NCBI GenBank assembly: GCA_022824405.1
Contig: JAJDZZ010000010.1
Span: forward strand, 1 to 48,351
Source of the DNA: Opitutales bacterium
GTDB taxonomy: Bacteria; Verrucomicrobiota; Verrucomicrobiia; Opitutales; UBA2995
Length of the DNA stretch: 48,351 nt
Direction of reading: 5' to 3'
Below the pieces are notes generated by a model. That model was not told the origin of the DNA and made no database searches. It saw only the letters and a list, made by a program, of their open reading frames with translations. Position numbers and translations under genes: made by a program. Position 1 is the first letter of the stretch. Each line of letters begins with the position of its first letter. Shown here in pieces: positions 15,232 to 24,611 of the stretch.

Positions 15232-16856
15232 ATGCCGGATAACGTAATCCGAAGTTTGCCATTCAATCCATCTATCCGCAGCAGAACGCGAAACCGCTTC
15301 ATATTTTCAGCGCGCTTCTTAAAGGATGTCGAAGAAGCATCGAGCTCAATGTTGTAGGTTTCAATTCTTCCAGTTGGAAGAGCCTTTGAAGCGCCTACCT
15401 CTTTCAGAGATAGTTGGCACTGTCTTATTGTCCCTTCCAATTCATAATCCAATGAGACCGTCTCACATACAGCATTCGAAGCCAGCCAAACGAAAGAATC
15501 ACCCTTTGTCTCCACTTCCACAGATTCTATTTCAAGAGTCTCATCTACCTCGGATAGCTTCACCTTGCCCGGCAGTTGGACAAGGTGCCATTCGGACAAA
15601 ATATCAATGCCTCTGTCTTCTATCTCGCCAATCTCTTTCAGCTTACCATCCAACAACGCTCTCAGAGCCTCCGTCAAACCATGCCCCAGATTTCGCCAAT
15701 CGTCTGGTTCCAGGACTTTCCCGCTCATACCCTCGCCGCGATGGTAAGCGGTCTCGAGAATAAACGAGAAAGCTCCATAGGCTCTATAGAAGAATGTCGT
15801 GTTGGTCGTGTCATAGTTAACATTTGTCCAATTCATGGCTGCGGGCCTGGCGCGCCTTAAGAATTCGCTGAACGTTGCAGGACAGCTTTCAGGGGAGAAT
15901 TCTTCCAGCGTCGCTGCAAATTTATAACATTCCCTCCACTCCTCCTCGCTGATTATCGAAAGCTTTGGCGGGACAAGATAAACTGGGCCTCCCGGCGTCG
16001 GAGCATGGAGATCAAACGAGTAATCAACCCTTCCGGAGCTTTTTGAACGGACTGCTTCGAGTATAGCATCAATTTCAGGTCTGATGGGATCCAAACAGTA
16101 GTCGCGATTAAAATCCCGGGGTTCTCTATTCTTTCCATAGTAGCCAAGCCAAACGCCATCGGTGTCCACAAAAGGGACAAAATAGAAGTCAGCCTTTTGC
16201 AGAATCTTTGGATCGGCTAAGATATTCCCTACGACACCTTCAAGCACGAAAGATCCGGTAACTTCACCAGAGTGTGCTCGGGCTGTAAACCATACTTGCT
16301 TTTTACCTTTTCCCCTTTTGTCGGATATTTCCAGCAGTTTACAGGGCCTTCCACCTTCACTCTTTGTCAACGTTGAAATCCGCACAAACTCGCTATCCTG
16401 GATAGACGAGAAGAACGCATCTAATTCCGTCGGACCATAAGGATAACAGTAATAGACATGCACTTCGTCCGATTCACAAGGGATGTCAAAGACAAATCTG
16501 TTATGTTCCGGCTGATATTCGCATGCCGATGCCTGAATGCGCTTGAACGGTTCATTATCAAAAGCTCTGTAGACAGGTACAGCAGCACCAAGGGAACCAC
16601 TGCCAAGCACTTCATTGGTTCGCTCCCAAATGCAGGTAATTTTTTTACCTTTGGCTCCTTTTATTCGAAAACCGAACCACATGGACTGCGGACTTCCCTG
16701 CTTTTGCGCAGCAAAGTGAACTACATCTCCCTCAATTCTTATATCCTCGGCATTCCCCATCGGAAGGTTCCTGTCCGCATTCACAGCATACGCCTCTTCC
16801 GTACTTGATAAAGCAATCCCCGCTATGAGAATTATGAACAGCGTTACTGCCTTCAT
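15228..16856 (-). CDS. M14 family zinc carboxypeptidase, secreted
   Basis: 542 residues from ATG at 16856, which opens the signal peptide MKAVTLFIILIAGIALSS. The frame is open to an ATG at 17015 that overlaps the DUF3500 stop codon, but the extra 53 residues are partly encoded by a repeat (16869-16918) and would bury the signal peptide. An N-terminal beta domain (SMWFGFRIKGAKGKKITCIW) of the type found in AGBL/M14-N proteins precedes the peptidase. Zinc ligands are in HSGEVTG (H, E) and SFDLHAP (H). Substrate-binding R/N are in REPRDFNRDY, and the catalytic Glu is probably in FILETAYHRGEG. It should remove C-terminal residues from peptides or act on peptidoglycan stems outside the cytoplasm. 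It follows the DUF3500 gene on the same strand; the gene is bracketed by direct repeats. Confidence 0.9.
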   Translation of the reverse strand: MKAVTLFIILIAGIALSSTEEAYAVNADRNLPMGNAEDIRIEGDVVHFAAQKQGSPQSMWFGFRIKGAKGKKITCIWERTNEVLGSGSLGAAVPVYRAFDNEPFKRIQASACEYQPEHNRFVFDIPCESDEVHVYYCYPYGPTELDAFFSSIQDSEFVRISTLTKSEGGRPCKLLEISDKRGKGKKQVWFTARAHSGEVTGSFVLEGVVGNILADPKILQKADFYFVPFVDTDGVWLGYYGKNREPRDFNRDYCLDPIRPEIDAILEAVRSKSSGRVDYSFDLHAPTPGGPVYLVPPKLSIISEEEWRECYKFAATLEEFSPESCPATFSEFLRRARPAAMNWTNVNYDTTNTTFFYRAYGAFSFILETAYHRGEGMSGKVLEPDDWRNLGHGLTEALRALLDGKLKEIGEIEDRGIDILSEWHLVQLPGKVKLSEVDETLEIESVEVETKGDSFVWLASNAVCETVSLDYELEGTIRQCQLSLKEVGASKALPTGRIETYNIELDASSTSFKKRAENMKRFRVLLRIDGLNGKLRITLSGI

Positions 16857-16868
16857 TCCCAGAGATTT

Positions 16869-16918
16869 ACTGACAGGAATTTGCCTTTTAGCGGGGCAGC
16901 CGCCAAGGGGAGGGTTAG
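16869..16918. repeat. Direct repeat at the 5' end of the M14 gene
   Basis: Second copy of the 50-bp repeat at 15182-15231, ending 12 bp before the M14 start codon. Both copies are in the same orientation, so the M14 coding region is exactly contained between them. Confidence 0.82.
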
Positions 16919-17014
16919 CCCGTTTAGCGAGCAATCGCGCCTTGTCAGGACCCAGCGTCGGAATTCGTTCTTCTCGACACTGCTCCTCGTCTTCTTCTAA
17001 TACATTTTCAAGCA

Positions 17015-18241
17015 TTACGGTGCCTCCATATTTTCCCTGACTGGCAAATTTGAAAGGCTATAATCAATTAATATGTTGGTAATTCCGCGGTGACCTTTGA
17101 GGGCATAATGTTCCAAGAGCATTTTAGGACCCTGATTCAAGGCGAAAATGCCATAGTCTTTTCCGTTCGGTGCTCGGGTAATAGAGTGGATGTGATCCAG
17201 ATAGCCCTCGCGGGTTCCGCTTCCACCGCGCCTACGTCCACCACCGACACCGCCTTCGTTGTTGAATTCGATCCAAACCGCGGGATTGAAAACGCGATAG
17301 TAGACGGGATCATCCGTGGTCGTACCACCAATCCAGACGAAATAAGTATGGTCGAGTCCGATATCAATATCCGCCATCCAGACATCTGCAAATTCGGTTT
17401 CAAGGTTGTAGACATACGTCTTAATCAGATTCCGTAGGTGCTCTATTTGAGTAGCGTTCATCTCCGATGCTTTCAGACCGACCCCCACAAAATCGGAGTA
17501 ATCGTAATTCAGAAACGGATCTTCTGATCTGCCGGGACCGACTTGGAGTCTGCGACGACCCGTTTGAATTGCTTTCTCTTTTTGCGTGGCATTGAGACTG
17601 TTCATTAAGGCGAAAGCGTTGCCTCTTTCATCCGCAAGCACCTCAATGCCGTTGACGGTTGCCGGTTCGGATCCAATGAAGGCGGGAACAATAGAGACTT
17701 CATCGCCGTGTACCAGAAAGTTGAGCGCCAAATGATGCCCATCCAACTGGAAACCCCACGATCCATCTGTCTCCGGGTTACCAAACAGAGCAATATGGTA
17801 ATGATTCGGGTCCCAAAAGCCGGGTCTGATTTTGCTGAGATGCGTTTCAACTTCTTTGGTAATCAGAGAGACTTTGGTATAGCCGTCATCACTTAAAAAT
17901 GCATCCAGAACTTCATAAAAATCTGTCAATTGTTCAGCGGACAATCCGCCAAAACGGATACCGCCGCGATCGCCGCCCATACTTGGCGGAGTATTCGTCC
18001 ATGAGTAAGATTCTTTGTGTCCGAGTGGGTAGGATGCCGCGTCAAGGAGTTCACTGCTTAGCGATGCGCGGAAATTTTTCATAATAGTCGCTAAAGCAAC
18101 GATTGACGGTTTTGTAGAGATTTCAGCAGTCCCTTCTGTTTTTTCCGCTTCGACGGCAGGGGTCTCAAGATTATCGAGTGAGAGTGCGACTACAATTGAT
18201 GCACTCAGCACAATGAATATGAGTAGAATTTTGTGTAACAT
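17015..18241 (-). CDS. DUF3500 domain-containing exported protein
   Basis: 408 residues with an N-terminal signal peptide (KILLIFIVLSASIVVALSL). The conserved core FQLDGHHLALNFLVHGDEVS followed by PAFIGSEPATV is characteristic of DUF3500 (PF12006); downstream FVWIGG and YLDHIHSI match the family's C-terminal half. Function is unknown; the conserved His, Trp and Asp suggest an enzyme. A glycine/arginine-rich segment (GGVGGGRRRGGSG) near residue 340 is unusual and may be a flexible linker. It is probably co-transcribed with the M14 peptidase behind it, since the gap is only about 160 bp and filled mostly by a repeat. Confidence 0.88.
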   Translation of the reverse strand: MLHKILLIFIVLSASIVVALSLDNLETPAVEAEKTEGTAEISTKPSIVALATIMKNFRASLSSELLDAASYPLGHKESYSWTNTPPSMGGDRGGIRFGGLSAEQLTDFYEVLDAFLSDDGYTKVSLITKEVETHLSKIRPGFWDPNHYHIALFGNPETDGSWGFQLDGHHLALNFLVHGDEVSIVPAFIGSEPATVNGIEVLADERGNAFALMNSLNATQKEKAIQTGRRRLQVGPGRSEDPFLNYDYSDFVGVGLKASEMNATQIEHLRNLIKTYVYNLETEFADVWMADIDIGLDHTYFVWIGGTTTDDPVYYRVFNPAVWIEFNNEGGVGGGRRRGGSGTREGYLDHIHSITRAPNGKDYGIFALNQGPKMLLEHYALKGHRGITNILIDYSLSNLPVRENMEAP

Positions 18242-18330
18242 GAATATCCTTTGAAATTTTGTTATACCTTTTTGGTTTTTTTATTCCTTAGAAGAGTTAA
18301 TGCATTGAAGGGACGCTCCGGTTCATACCA

Positions 18331-18472
18331 CTAATCGAACTGCAATTGCTCAAAGGGGATTTCCTGCACTTCAAGGTCTTTGGATGTCCTGTCGATAACC
18401 CTCAGGACGAATCGTCTCGCATCCGACAAGGACCACGGCCAAGGCCAGGAATAGTGCACAACTTTTTTTCAT
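18331..18472 (-). other. Possible small lipoprotein gene or frameshifted remnant
   Basis: A minus-strand ATG at 18472 opens a 33-codon frame (to TGA at 18371) with a convincing lipoprotein signal, MKKSCALFLALAVVLVGCE. The next frame over the same DNA runs further, to a TAG at 18331, and reads RVIDRTSKDLEVQEIPFEQL, which looks like a genuine protein C-terminus. A single frameshift would join them into a lipoprotein of about 45 residues. I do not recognise it; a chance overlap cannot be excluded. Confidence 0.35.
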
Positions 18473-18559
18473 AGGGATAGGATCTAATAAAATCGATTCA
18501 TTCAATCACAACGCAACCGGATTGCAAAATCGTTAACAGCCTCCATCGGGTTTAATCAG

Positions 18560-18600
18560 CAGGGTCAAGTCCGGAAGAAGAAAGCAAATCTTGACCCTGA
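18560..18600. repeat. Small CAGGGTCAAG hairpin
   Basis: CAGGGTCAAG at 18560-18569 and its exact complement CTTGACCCTG at 18590-18599 are separated by 20 nt. GGGTCAAG-type ends resemble REP/RAYT-linked palindromes and recall the GGGGTCAAAC element at 14968. The rest of the 420-bp gap (18242-18661) shows no other clear signal apart from the possible lipoprotein. Confidence 0.6.
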
Positions 18601-18697
18601 CAAGGTTTGTGGGAATATTTGCAGTCGGGTCCATTCATTATTCATCACACAATCTTCCCCGATGTCGTTAACTCGGGTATTATTTGATTCCTTTTTC

Positions 18698-21397
18698 ATG
18701 AGGAAACCCCCGGTTTTTGTGTACGCTTTGAAGGGGTTAGCCTTCCTTGGCCTTGTTGCAAACCCGCTTTCGCTCGCCGGAAACGGAGGCCCCGACTCAT
18801 TGCCGGCCCGAATTTCCGAATTCATCGATCAACACTGTGCCGGCTGTCATGACGACGTGGAAATGAAGGGAGATCTGGACCTGTGGTCGCTGGCGGAACA
18901 GCCGATCACTCCCGATACGCTCAAAACTTGGATCAAGGCTCACGACCGCGCCAAGTCTGGTGAGATGCCGCCCAAGGAAAAGCGGCGACCCGGGAAATCG
19001 CATTTAATTGAGTTCCTGGAGCTGGTTTCGGCTGAAATCATCGACACCGAGCAAAAAATGCAGGCTGATATCGGTCGATCTGTCAAACGACGCCTGAATC
19101 GTTATGAATATGAAAACTCGGTGCGCGACTTGCTCTCTCTTCCTTATTTGACGATCAGGGATTCGCTGCCGGAGGATCGGGTGGCGCATGGATACAATAA
19201 ATCGGGGGAAGCGCTCGACGTTTCACACATCCAATTATCCCGGTATCTTACCGTGGGCGAAAGCGCGTTGCGGGAAGCCGTAATCAAGCAGGTCGATACG
19301 CCGGAACCGCTCCGACGGCGCTACTACTCCTGGGATCAGTATAAGTTCACCAGAGGTAACGGACCGGCAATTCGTAGAACGTATCCGGTACAAGGATATG
19401 AGATACGTGAGGATTTGAATATTCAACCGACCGACAAAAGAGAAATATGGATCCGTCCGCTTCCGGGCGACCATTCGGATCCCGCTCGCAGGCACGAAGA
19501 AGCCGTGGTCACGGTCATGAGCGCTTACGAGCACGTGGAGATTCAGTTCGACGAATTTCGAGCGCCGGTTTCCGGACGCTATCGTCTAAAGTTCGCAGGA
19601 TACACGGTTTGGATGTCCCCCGATTTCTCGAAAGTCAGTAAAGGCCGACGGACTGAACCGATCACCATCTACTCCGATTTTCCGGTTCGAATCTTGAGGA
19701 GATTGGGTAACTTCGACTTTGGACCGGAACCCTCCGTGCAGGAGATTGAAGTCTGGCTGAAGGCGGGAGAAACGATCCGCCCCGACGCCGCTCGGTTGGT
19801 CCGGTCGCGTCCACCCCACTTCAAGAATCCCTTTGAAGAAGAAGACGGAATGCCCGGAGTTGCCTACCAATGGATGGAAGTTGAAGGTCCCTTGAACGAG
19901 AGCTGGCCTCCGTCCGGCCATAAACTGCTGTTTGGGAATTTGAAGACGGTTTCGAATCCAGCCAATGCAACGGACAGCTACCATATAGAGGAGTATCCCA
20001 ATTACAAACGGCCGAGTTCTGTGGGAGAGACGCAAGATATTCTCCTTGGTATCTACAATGCCAATAATATGCAGCCACCCAGAGCGCATGTTTTTGCCGA
20101 AAGCCAACGCCCATCCAAGGACGCGGACCGCTTGCTTAAGAACTTCCTCCAACAAGCCTATCGAGGCACGGTAAGCAAAGCGGATCACGATCGCTTTCTA
20201 GATCTGATTCTCGACGCGCTTGCCAACGGGCACAACTTCACCGAATCCATGATCGCCGGCTATACTGCCGTGCTTGCATCGCCAGGATTCATATATCATC
20301 AGGCCACTGAGGTACGGCTTGGTGGCTACGCATTGGCGGAACGGCTTTCCTATTTTTTATGGAACTCCGCTCCTGACGACGAGCTTCTTAAACTTGCTGC
20401 CAATGGAAGAATTCTTAAATCCGGAACTTTTAATCGGCAGGTAGAGCGTATGCTTGACGACCCCAAAACTCGCCGATTCGTCGACGCTTTCCTCAATTAC
20501 TGGTTGGATCTACGAAAAATGCGCGATAGTAGCCCCGATCTGGAACTCTATCCCGAATACCAGTTGGACGATGCGCTCGTAGAGTCGATGGAGGAAGAAA
20601 CCCAGCTTTATTTCCAGAAGCTCATCAAAGACAACTTGGGTGTTAGTTATTTGATAGACTCGGACTTCCTTGTCATTAACGAACGCCTAGCCACGCTCTA
20701 CGAAATCGAAGGCGTTCGCGGCGCTTATTTCCGGCCGGTCGAACTGAGCGAAGATAGCCCGAGAGGCGGCTTTATGACCCAGGGGAGCGTTCTTAAAGTG
20801 ACTGCCAACGGCACGACTTCTTCTCCGGTAACTCGTGGCGTCTGGATCATGGAACGCATACTTGGCTACCACTTTCCTCCACCTCCTCCCTCGGTTCAAG
20901 CAATCGAATCCGATATTCGGGGAACAAAGACCATTCGCGAGCAACTGGCCATGCATCGCTCCCAGGAGAGCTGCAACGTCTGCCATGTCAAGATCGATCC
21001 CGCAGGCTTCGCTCTGGAGAATTTTGATGTCATGGGTGGTTGGCGCGATCGCTATCGGACAACGAGGCAAGGGGAGGGAGAACCGGTTCAAGGCGTTGGG
21101 CACAACGGAGATCCATTTCGTTACCGTATAGGATTGCCGGTCGATGCCGCGGGACAACTTCCCGATGGTAGAACGTTTCATGACATCCGCGAATTGAAGC
21201 AGCACCTTTTGACCGACGAAGAGCAACTGGCCCGTAACCTCGTGAACCAACTCGCCATCTACGCCACCGGCGCTCCCATCCGGTTTTCCGACCGCCAGGA
21301 GGTCGAAGCCATTTTAAGAAAGAGCGAACCCGATAACTACGGCCTGCGCACGCTCATTTTAGGACTTGTCAATAGCACCTTATTTCTTAATAAGTAG
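18698..21397 (+). CDS. DUF1592/DUF1588/DUF1585 planctomycete-type cytochrome c protein
   Basis: 899 residues from ATG at 18698, chosen because [18 protein letters not shown] is a good signal sequence; an ATG 36 nt upstream is less likely. The family layout is complete: a c-type heme motif CAGCH near residue 48 (PSCyt1), DUF1587 ([14 protein letters not shown]), DUF1595 and DUF1592 ([19 protein letters not shown]), DUF1588 ([20 protein letters not shown], then [16 protein letters not shown]), a second CNVCH heme motif, and DUF1585 at the end. Such proteins are exported, probably bind heme, and are encoded with DUF1552 genes; their reaction is unknown, though a redox role is implied. The DUF1552 gene follows 11 nt after the stop, strongly suggesting an operon. 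Confidence 0.93.
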   Translation: MRKPPVFVYALKGLAFLGLVANPLSLAGNGGPDSLPARISEFIDQHCAGCHDDVEMKGDLDLWSLAEQPITPDTLKTWIKAHDRAKSGEMPPKEKRRPGKSHLIEFLELVSAEIIDTEQKMQADIGRSVKRRLNRYEYENSVRDLLSLPYLTIRDSLPEDRVAHGYNKSGEALDVSHIQLSRYLTVGESALREAVIKQVDTPEPLRRRYYSWDQYKFTRGNGPAIRRTYPVQGYEIREDLNIQPTDKREIWIRPLPGDHSDPARRHEEAVVTVMSAYEHVEIQFDEFRAPVSGRYRLKFAGYTVWMSPDFSKVSKGRRTEPITIYSDFPVRILRRLGNFDFGPEPSVQEIEVWLKAGETIRPDAARLVRSRPPHFKNPFEEEDGMPGVAYQWMEVEGPLNESWPPSGHKLLFGNLKTVSNPANATDSYHIEEYPNYKRPSSVGETQDILLGIYNANNMQPPRAHVFAESQRPSKDADRLLKNFLQQAYRGTVSKADHDRFLDLILDALANGHNFTESMIAGYTAVLASPGFIYHQATEVRLGGYALAERLSYFLWNSAPDDELLKLAANGRILKSGTFNRQVERMLDDPKTRRFVDAFLNYWLDLRKMRDSSPDLELYPEYQLDDALVESMEEETQLYFQKLIKDNLGVSYLIDSDFLVINERLATLYEIEGVRGAYFRPVELSEDSPRGGFMTQGSVLKVTANGTTSSPVTRGVWIMERILGYHFPPPPPSVQAIESDIRGTKTIREQLAMHRSQESCNVCHVKIDPAGFALENFDVMGGWRDRYRTTRQGEGEPVQGVGHNGDPFRYRIGLPVDAAGQLPDGRTFHDIRELKQHLLTDEEQLARNLVNQLAIYATGAPIRFSDRQEVEAILRKSEPDNYGLRTLILGLVNSTLFLNK

Positions 21398-21408
21398 TTA
21401 CGGATCAG

Positions 21409-22749
21409 ATGAAGACGCCCCCCTCCACCCCCTTCGTTTCCACACGGCAAGCCCTTTCACGCCGCAAATTCCTGCGCAATGCAGGCATCGCATTATCCCT
21501 TCCCATGCTCGATGCCATGCGACCCGCCTTTGCCGGTTACACTGCCAAGGCAGTCGCTAGCGCTCAATCCACGCCACGCCGCATGCTGGCAATCTGTAAC
21601 AACCTGGGTCTGCTCCCGGAGCACTTTTTTCCTAAGGAAACAGGGGTCGGGTACCAGCTTTCTCCCTACTTGAATGAGCTCAAGGAGCACCGAAACGATT
21701 TCACGGTATTCAGTGGAGTATCGCATCCCGACGTGGATGGAGGTCACCCAGCCGATAATTGCTTCCTTACCGCCGCGCCTCACCCGGCGAGCGGGGGATT
21801 CCGAAATACGATTTCACTCGACCAGGTAATGGCCGAGGAAATTGGCCATCTAACCCGCTTCCCTTTATTTACTCTTGGAGTCAATGTAAGCACAGGTATC
21901 CGCAGTCTGTCCTGGACGGGATCAGGAGTGATGATTCCCTGCGATCAGTCGGCTTCCGGTGTGTTTAAGCGCATGTTTTTTCAGGGCAGCCCGGAAGAAA
22001 CAGAGGAACAGGTGCGTAAACTGGAACTGGGTCAAAGCATCCTGGATACGGTGGGCGATCAAGCCAAGTCCCTTCAACGGGATTTGGGAGGAGCGGACCA
22101 GCAGAGGCTCGAGCAATACTTCGGCAGCGTTCGGGACCTGGAGAAACGGATGGAGGCTTCCAAGGAATGGGAGTATAGGCCTAAGCCAAAAATAGACGTT
22201 CCCATGCCGATCGATCCCAGCAGTCCCCGCGACTACATGGAAAAAGTTCGGGTGATGTATGAAATCTCCAGATTGGCATTTCAGTCCGACTCGACGCGCC
22301 TCATTACGCTCCTCCTCGACAGTGTGAATTCCCCCGCCATCGAAGTCGACGGGAAAACCGTCAGCGATGGCTACCACAATCTTTCGCATCATGGAAAGTC
22401 CGAGGAAAAGCTAGGGCAGTTGGAGGTTATCGACACTTGGCATATGAAGCTTATCGCGGGCCTGCTCGAAGACATGAAGACCTTTGAGGAAGACGGAGAG
22501 ACGTTGTTGGATCGCACGATGATTCTCTACGGATCCAACTTGGGTAATGCGCACGCTCACACCTGCTTGAATCTACCCACCCTGTTTGCCGGCGGCGGCT
22601 TCAAGCACGGCCAACACCTCGCTTTCGACACTCAGCGCAACTACCCGCTGCCCAATCTCTTTGTATCCATGCTACAACGGATGGGCATCGAATCCGACAA
22701 ATTTGCCAGTTCCACCGGAACCATGCGCGGCCTGGAATTTGCAGCTTGA
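21409..22749 (+). CDS. DUF1552 family protein, Tat-exported
   Basis: 446 residues. The N-terminus has a twin-arginine signal ([17 protein letters not shown]), so export is in a folded state. The following [39 protein letters not shown] and [13 protein letters not shown] blocks identify DUF1552 (PF07586), related to DUF1501 and the alkaline phosphatase-like fold. Function is unknown; the conserved Asp and His suggest metal binding. It is the standard partner of the DUF1592-type cytochrome upstream (11-nt spacing). Immediately after its TGA (22747-22749) the sequence becomes repeat DNA. Confidence 0.92.
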   Translation: MKTPPSTPFVSTRQALSRRKFLRNAGIALSLPMLDAMRPAFAGYTAKAVASAQSTPRRMLAICNNLGLLPEHFFPKETGVGYQLSPYLNELKEHRNDFTVFSGVSHPDVDGGHPADNCFLTAAPHPASGGFRNTISLDQVMAEEIGHLTRFPLFTLGVNVSTGIRSLSWTGSGVMIPCDQSASGVFKRMFFQGSPEETEEQVRKLELGQSILDTVGDQAKSLQRDLGGADQQRLEQYFGSVRDLEKRMEASKEWEYRPKPKIDVPMPIDPSSPRDYMEKVRVMYEISRLAFQSDSTRLITLLLDSVNSPAIEVDGKTVSDGYHNLSHHGKSEEKLGQLEVIDTWHMKLIAGLLEDMKTFEEDGETLLDRTMILYGSNLGNAHAHTCLNLPTLFAGGGFKHGQHLAFDTQRNYPLPNLFVSMLQRMGIESDKFASSTGTMRGLEFAA

Positions 22750-23140
22750 TAAACCACGGATTTCCTCTCGCAAAGCTCGCCAAGAGCGCTAAGGGCGCCT
22801 GCGGCGCCAAGAAAAAAGAACTGCAAAGCAGTTCCACTCCAAAGCCCAGTGTCGTGTAGCACACACTGGGTAGGAATGGATAAGAAATTTTGAACCCCAA
22901 CGGGGTTCGATCATACGGGTGATCAATAACCCAGTGTGCGCTTCACGACGCTGGGCTCTGGGGTTCAACGCCGTTGGCGTTGGTGCTGGCGCCGAGTTAG
23001 GGTTGCACGCGCTTGTCCCGGGCATTCTATCCTATCCATCCTGTGCATCCTTGTTAAATAAAATGAATCTTGGCGTCCTTGGCGAGCTTTGCGAGAGTCC
23101 ATCCAGAACCCAGAACCCAGAACCCAGAACCCAGCATTTG
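22750..23140. repeat. Dense intergenic repeat cluster
   Basis: No gene is supported; the open frame upstream of 23141 is repeat-encoded. Successive modules: inverted AACCACGGATTT (22753-22764); inverted CTCTCGCAAAGCTCGCCAAG (22766-22785); GGCGCC-TGC-GGCGCC (22794-22808); a double three-hairpin element (22818-22982); a TATCCATCCTGTGCATCC phrase (23032-23049); TTGGCG...GCGAGAGTCC (23069-23100); and a 7-bp tandem CAGAACC (23104-23134) ending 7 bp before the next start codon. Confidence 0.75.
22818..22982. repeat. Three-hairpin element, mirrored double copy
   Basis: Five hairpins in order B'-M'-A-M-B. B' is GAACTGC-AAA-GCAGTTC (22818-22834). M' is a 26-bp CCCAGTGT-N10-ACACTGGG (22845-22870). A is GAACCCC-AAC-GGGGTTC (22892-22908). 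M is CCCAGTGT-N10-ACGCTGGG (22930-22955). B is CAACGCC-GTT-GGCGTTG (22966-22982). The right half matches 11118-11208 in order and spacing; the left half is the same architecture inverted around A, with a different B stem. Confidence 0.85.
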
Positions 23141-24418
23141 ATGCAACGCAACCAGTCGCGACGAGATTTTCTCCGCCTTGCCCTTACCTTGCCTTTTGGC
23201 GCTTCCTTATTCGGTCTCAGGTCGGCGGCGGCTCCCTATGAAGGACAGGTCAGGATAACCGCGGTCAAGGCCATGCAACTCGACTTCCTGTTTGATGGCT
23301 GTCTCATCAAGATTGAAACCGACGCGGGCCTGGTTGGTTACGGCGAGGCTGGAGTAAGCGGCCCCATTGCCCGCGGTTTCCTGAAGCACATGACGGCAGG
23401 GCAATATCCCGGCTCCAATAAATTGAAGGGCGGACCCGCCGGGCTCATAGGAGCGGACCCGATGGCCATCGAGCATCTCTTCTACCGTATGACCGCCCTG
23501 CAACATCCGTTTATGGGGCATTATTCAACGATCAGCGGTATCGACACCGCCCTCTGGGACCTGGCGGGAAAAATTACCGGTCAACCCGTTTATAAATTGC
23601 TCGGCGGCCCTTTTCGCGACGGATGCCTCATGTATTCCCACTGCGATTTCCTCAAAGACATGCATGACCCGGTTTCCTGCCGCGATTGGGTTCAGGAGAT
23701 GAAGGAAAAACCTGAAGGTTTCGATTTCTACAAGTTCAATATCGACCAGGCCTTCCCCGTCGGAAAACCTTTCCATCCCACGGTGAGCGGGGAGGACCTG
23801 AGACAATATAAAGCGGGACTTTCCACCTTGCGCGAGGCCGTGGGAGACACGTTTGAACTCGGGGTTGCCTGTCATGGCGAGTTCGACACGCCGAGCGGCA
23901 TTGCCATCTGCAAAGCCTCGGAACCGTTCGAGGTGAGTTTCGTAGAGGATGCCCTGGATGTTCGCTATTCCGACGGATGGAAGATGCTCCGCCAGGAATC
24001 CCCCGTCCCCATTCTGACAGGAGAGAAACTGGAGCCTCTCCGGGAGTTCAAACCCTTTCTGGACAACTTGGCCGTAGACATCATTCATCCGGATATTGCT
24101 TATGCAGGCGGCATAACCGGTGTTTCCAAGATTGCGGATTACGCGGCCATTACGCGGATCCCCGTGGCCTTGCACAACCGCGGCAGCCTGGTCAGGACCT
24201 TTGCCTCGGCCCACCTCTCTTTGGCCATGCAAAACTTCTACCGTTCCGAGAGCTCTCTCGGACGTCCTGGCCGAGTGATCGAGCAAATGTCCAACGATAC
24301 GGCCCCGGTGGTGAGGGAGGGTATCCTCCGCGTCCCCGACCAACCGGGCCTCGGCCTGGATCTCAATGAGGATTTCATGCGAAGCCGTTTAGCCCCAGGC
24401 GAGCCCTGGTGGGGTTAG
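23141..24418 (+). CDS. Enolase-superfamily (mandelate racemase/muconate lactonizing type) protein, Tat-exported
   Basis: 425 residues from ATG at 23141. The frame is open from 22919, but that part is repeat DNA, and SRRDFLRLALTLPFG right after this ATG is a Tat signal. The capping domain has GLVGYGEAGVSGP; the barrel has GIDTALWDLAGKITGQPVYK, LLGGPFRDG, FVEDAL, ILTGEKL and DIIHPDIAYAGGITGVSKIA. The pattern resembles sugar-acid dehydratases such as galactonate dehydratase. The first metal-ligand Asp (D-x-H-G in DgoD) appears replaced: here the text is VACHGEF, giving Ala by alignment, while the Glu ligands in FVED and TGEK remain. An acid-sugar dehydratase is plausible; an altered reaction is possible. 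A periplasmic location would be unusual for a catabolic dehydratase. Confidence 0.8.
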   Translation: MQRNQSRRDFLRLALTLPFGASLFGLRSAAAPYEGQVRITAVKAMQLDFLFDGCLIKIETDAGLVGYGEAGVSGPIARGFLKHMTAGQYPGSNKLKGGPAGLIGADPMAIEHLFYRMTALQHPFMGHYSTISGIDTALWDLAGKITGQPVYKLLGGPFRDGCLMYSHCDFLKDMHDPVSCRDWVQEMKEKPEGFDFYKFNIDQAFPVGKPFHPTVSGEDLRQYKAGLSTLREAVGDTFELGVACHGEFDTPSGIAICKASEPFEVSFVEDALDVRYSDGWKMLRQESPVPILTGEKLEPLREFKPFLDNLAVDIIHPDIAYAGGITGVSKIADYAAITRIPVALHNRGSLVRTFASAHLSLAMQNFYRSESSLGRPGRVIEQMSNDTAPVVREGILRVPDQPGLGLDLNEDFMRSRLAPGEPWWG

Positions 24419-24611
24419 GAGTTGGGTTCTGGGTTCTCGATGCTGGATGCTGGAGCGTGACCTTTGAGCTTTTTTGCCAGAGTCAATTCCTAATTTCTAA
24501 TCGGCACCTCCCCTCCCCTTCTATCGATCAAGATTACGATCACGATCATGATCACGATAAACCTTCCTACCATTTCATTCCAAAATCCGTTCCCATCAGT
24601 GTAATCCGTGG
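24419..24611. repeat. Intergenic repeat modules between convergent genes
   Basis: The repeats start directly after the enolase-family stop: GGTTCTGGGTTCTCGATG (24425-24442) with a short GGATGCTGG phrase, a degenerate TTTGCCAGAGTC module (24473-24484), a GATCAC-type 6-bp-period tract (about 24526-24560), and GTAATCCGTGGTCAATTCC (24601-24619). The last supplies the TGA (TCA at 24612-24614) of the minus-strand sulfatase. No terminator hairpin is evident. Confidence 0.65.

Noticed and set aside
16857-17015. Longer M14 start at 17015 coupled to the DUF3500 stop
   Set aside because: The TAATG overlap is tempting, but 16 or so residues would come from the 50-bp repeat and the signal peptide would be internal.
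22919-23140. Longer start of the enolase-superfamily gene
   Set aside because: The upstream frame runs through hairpin elements and a CAGAACC tandem repeat; the Tat signal begins at 23141.
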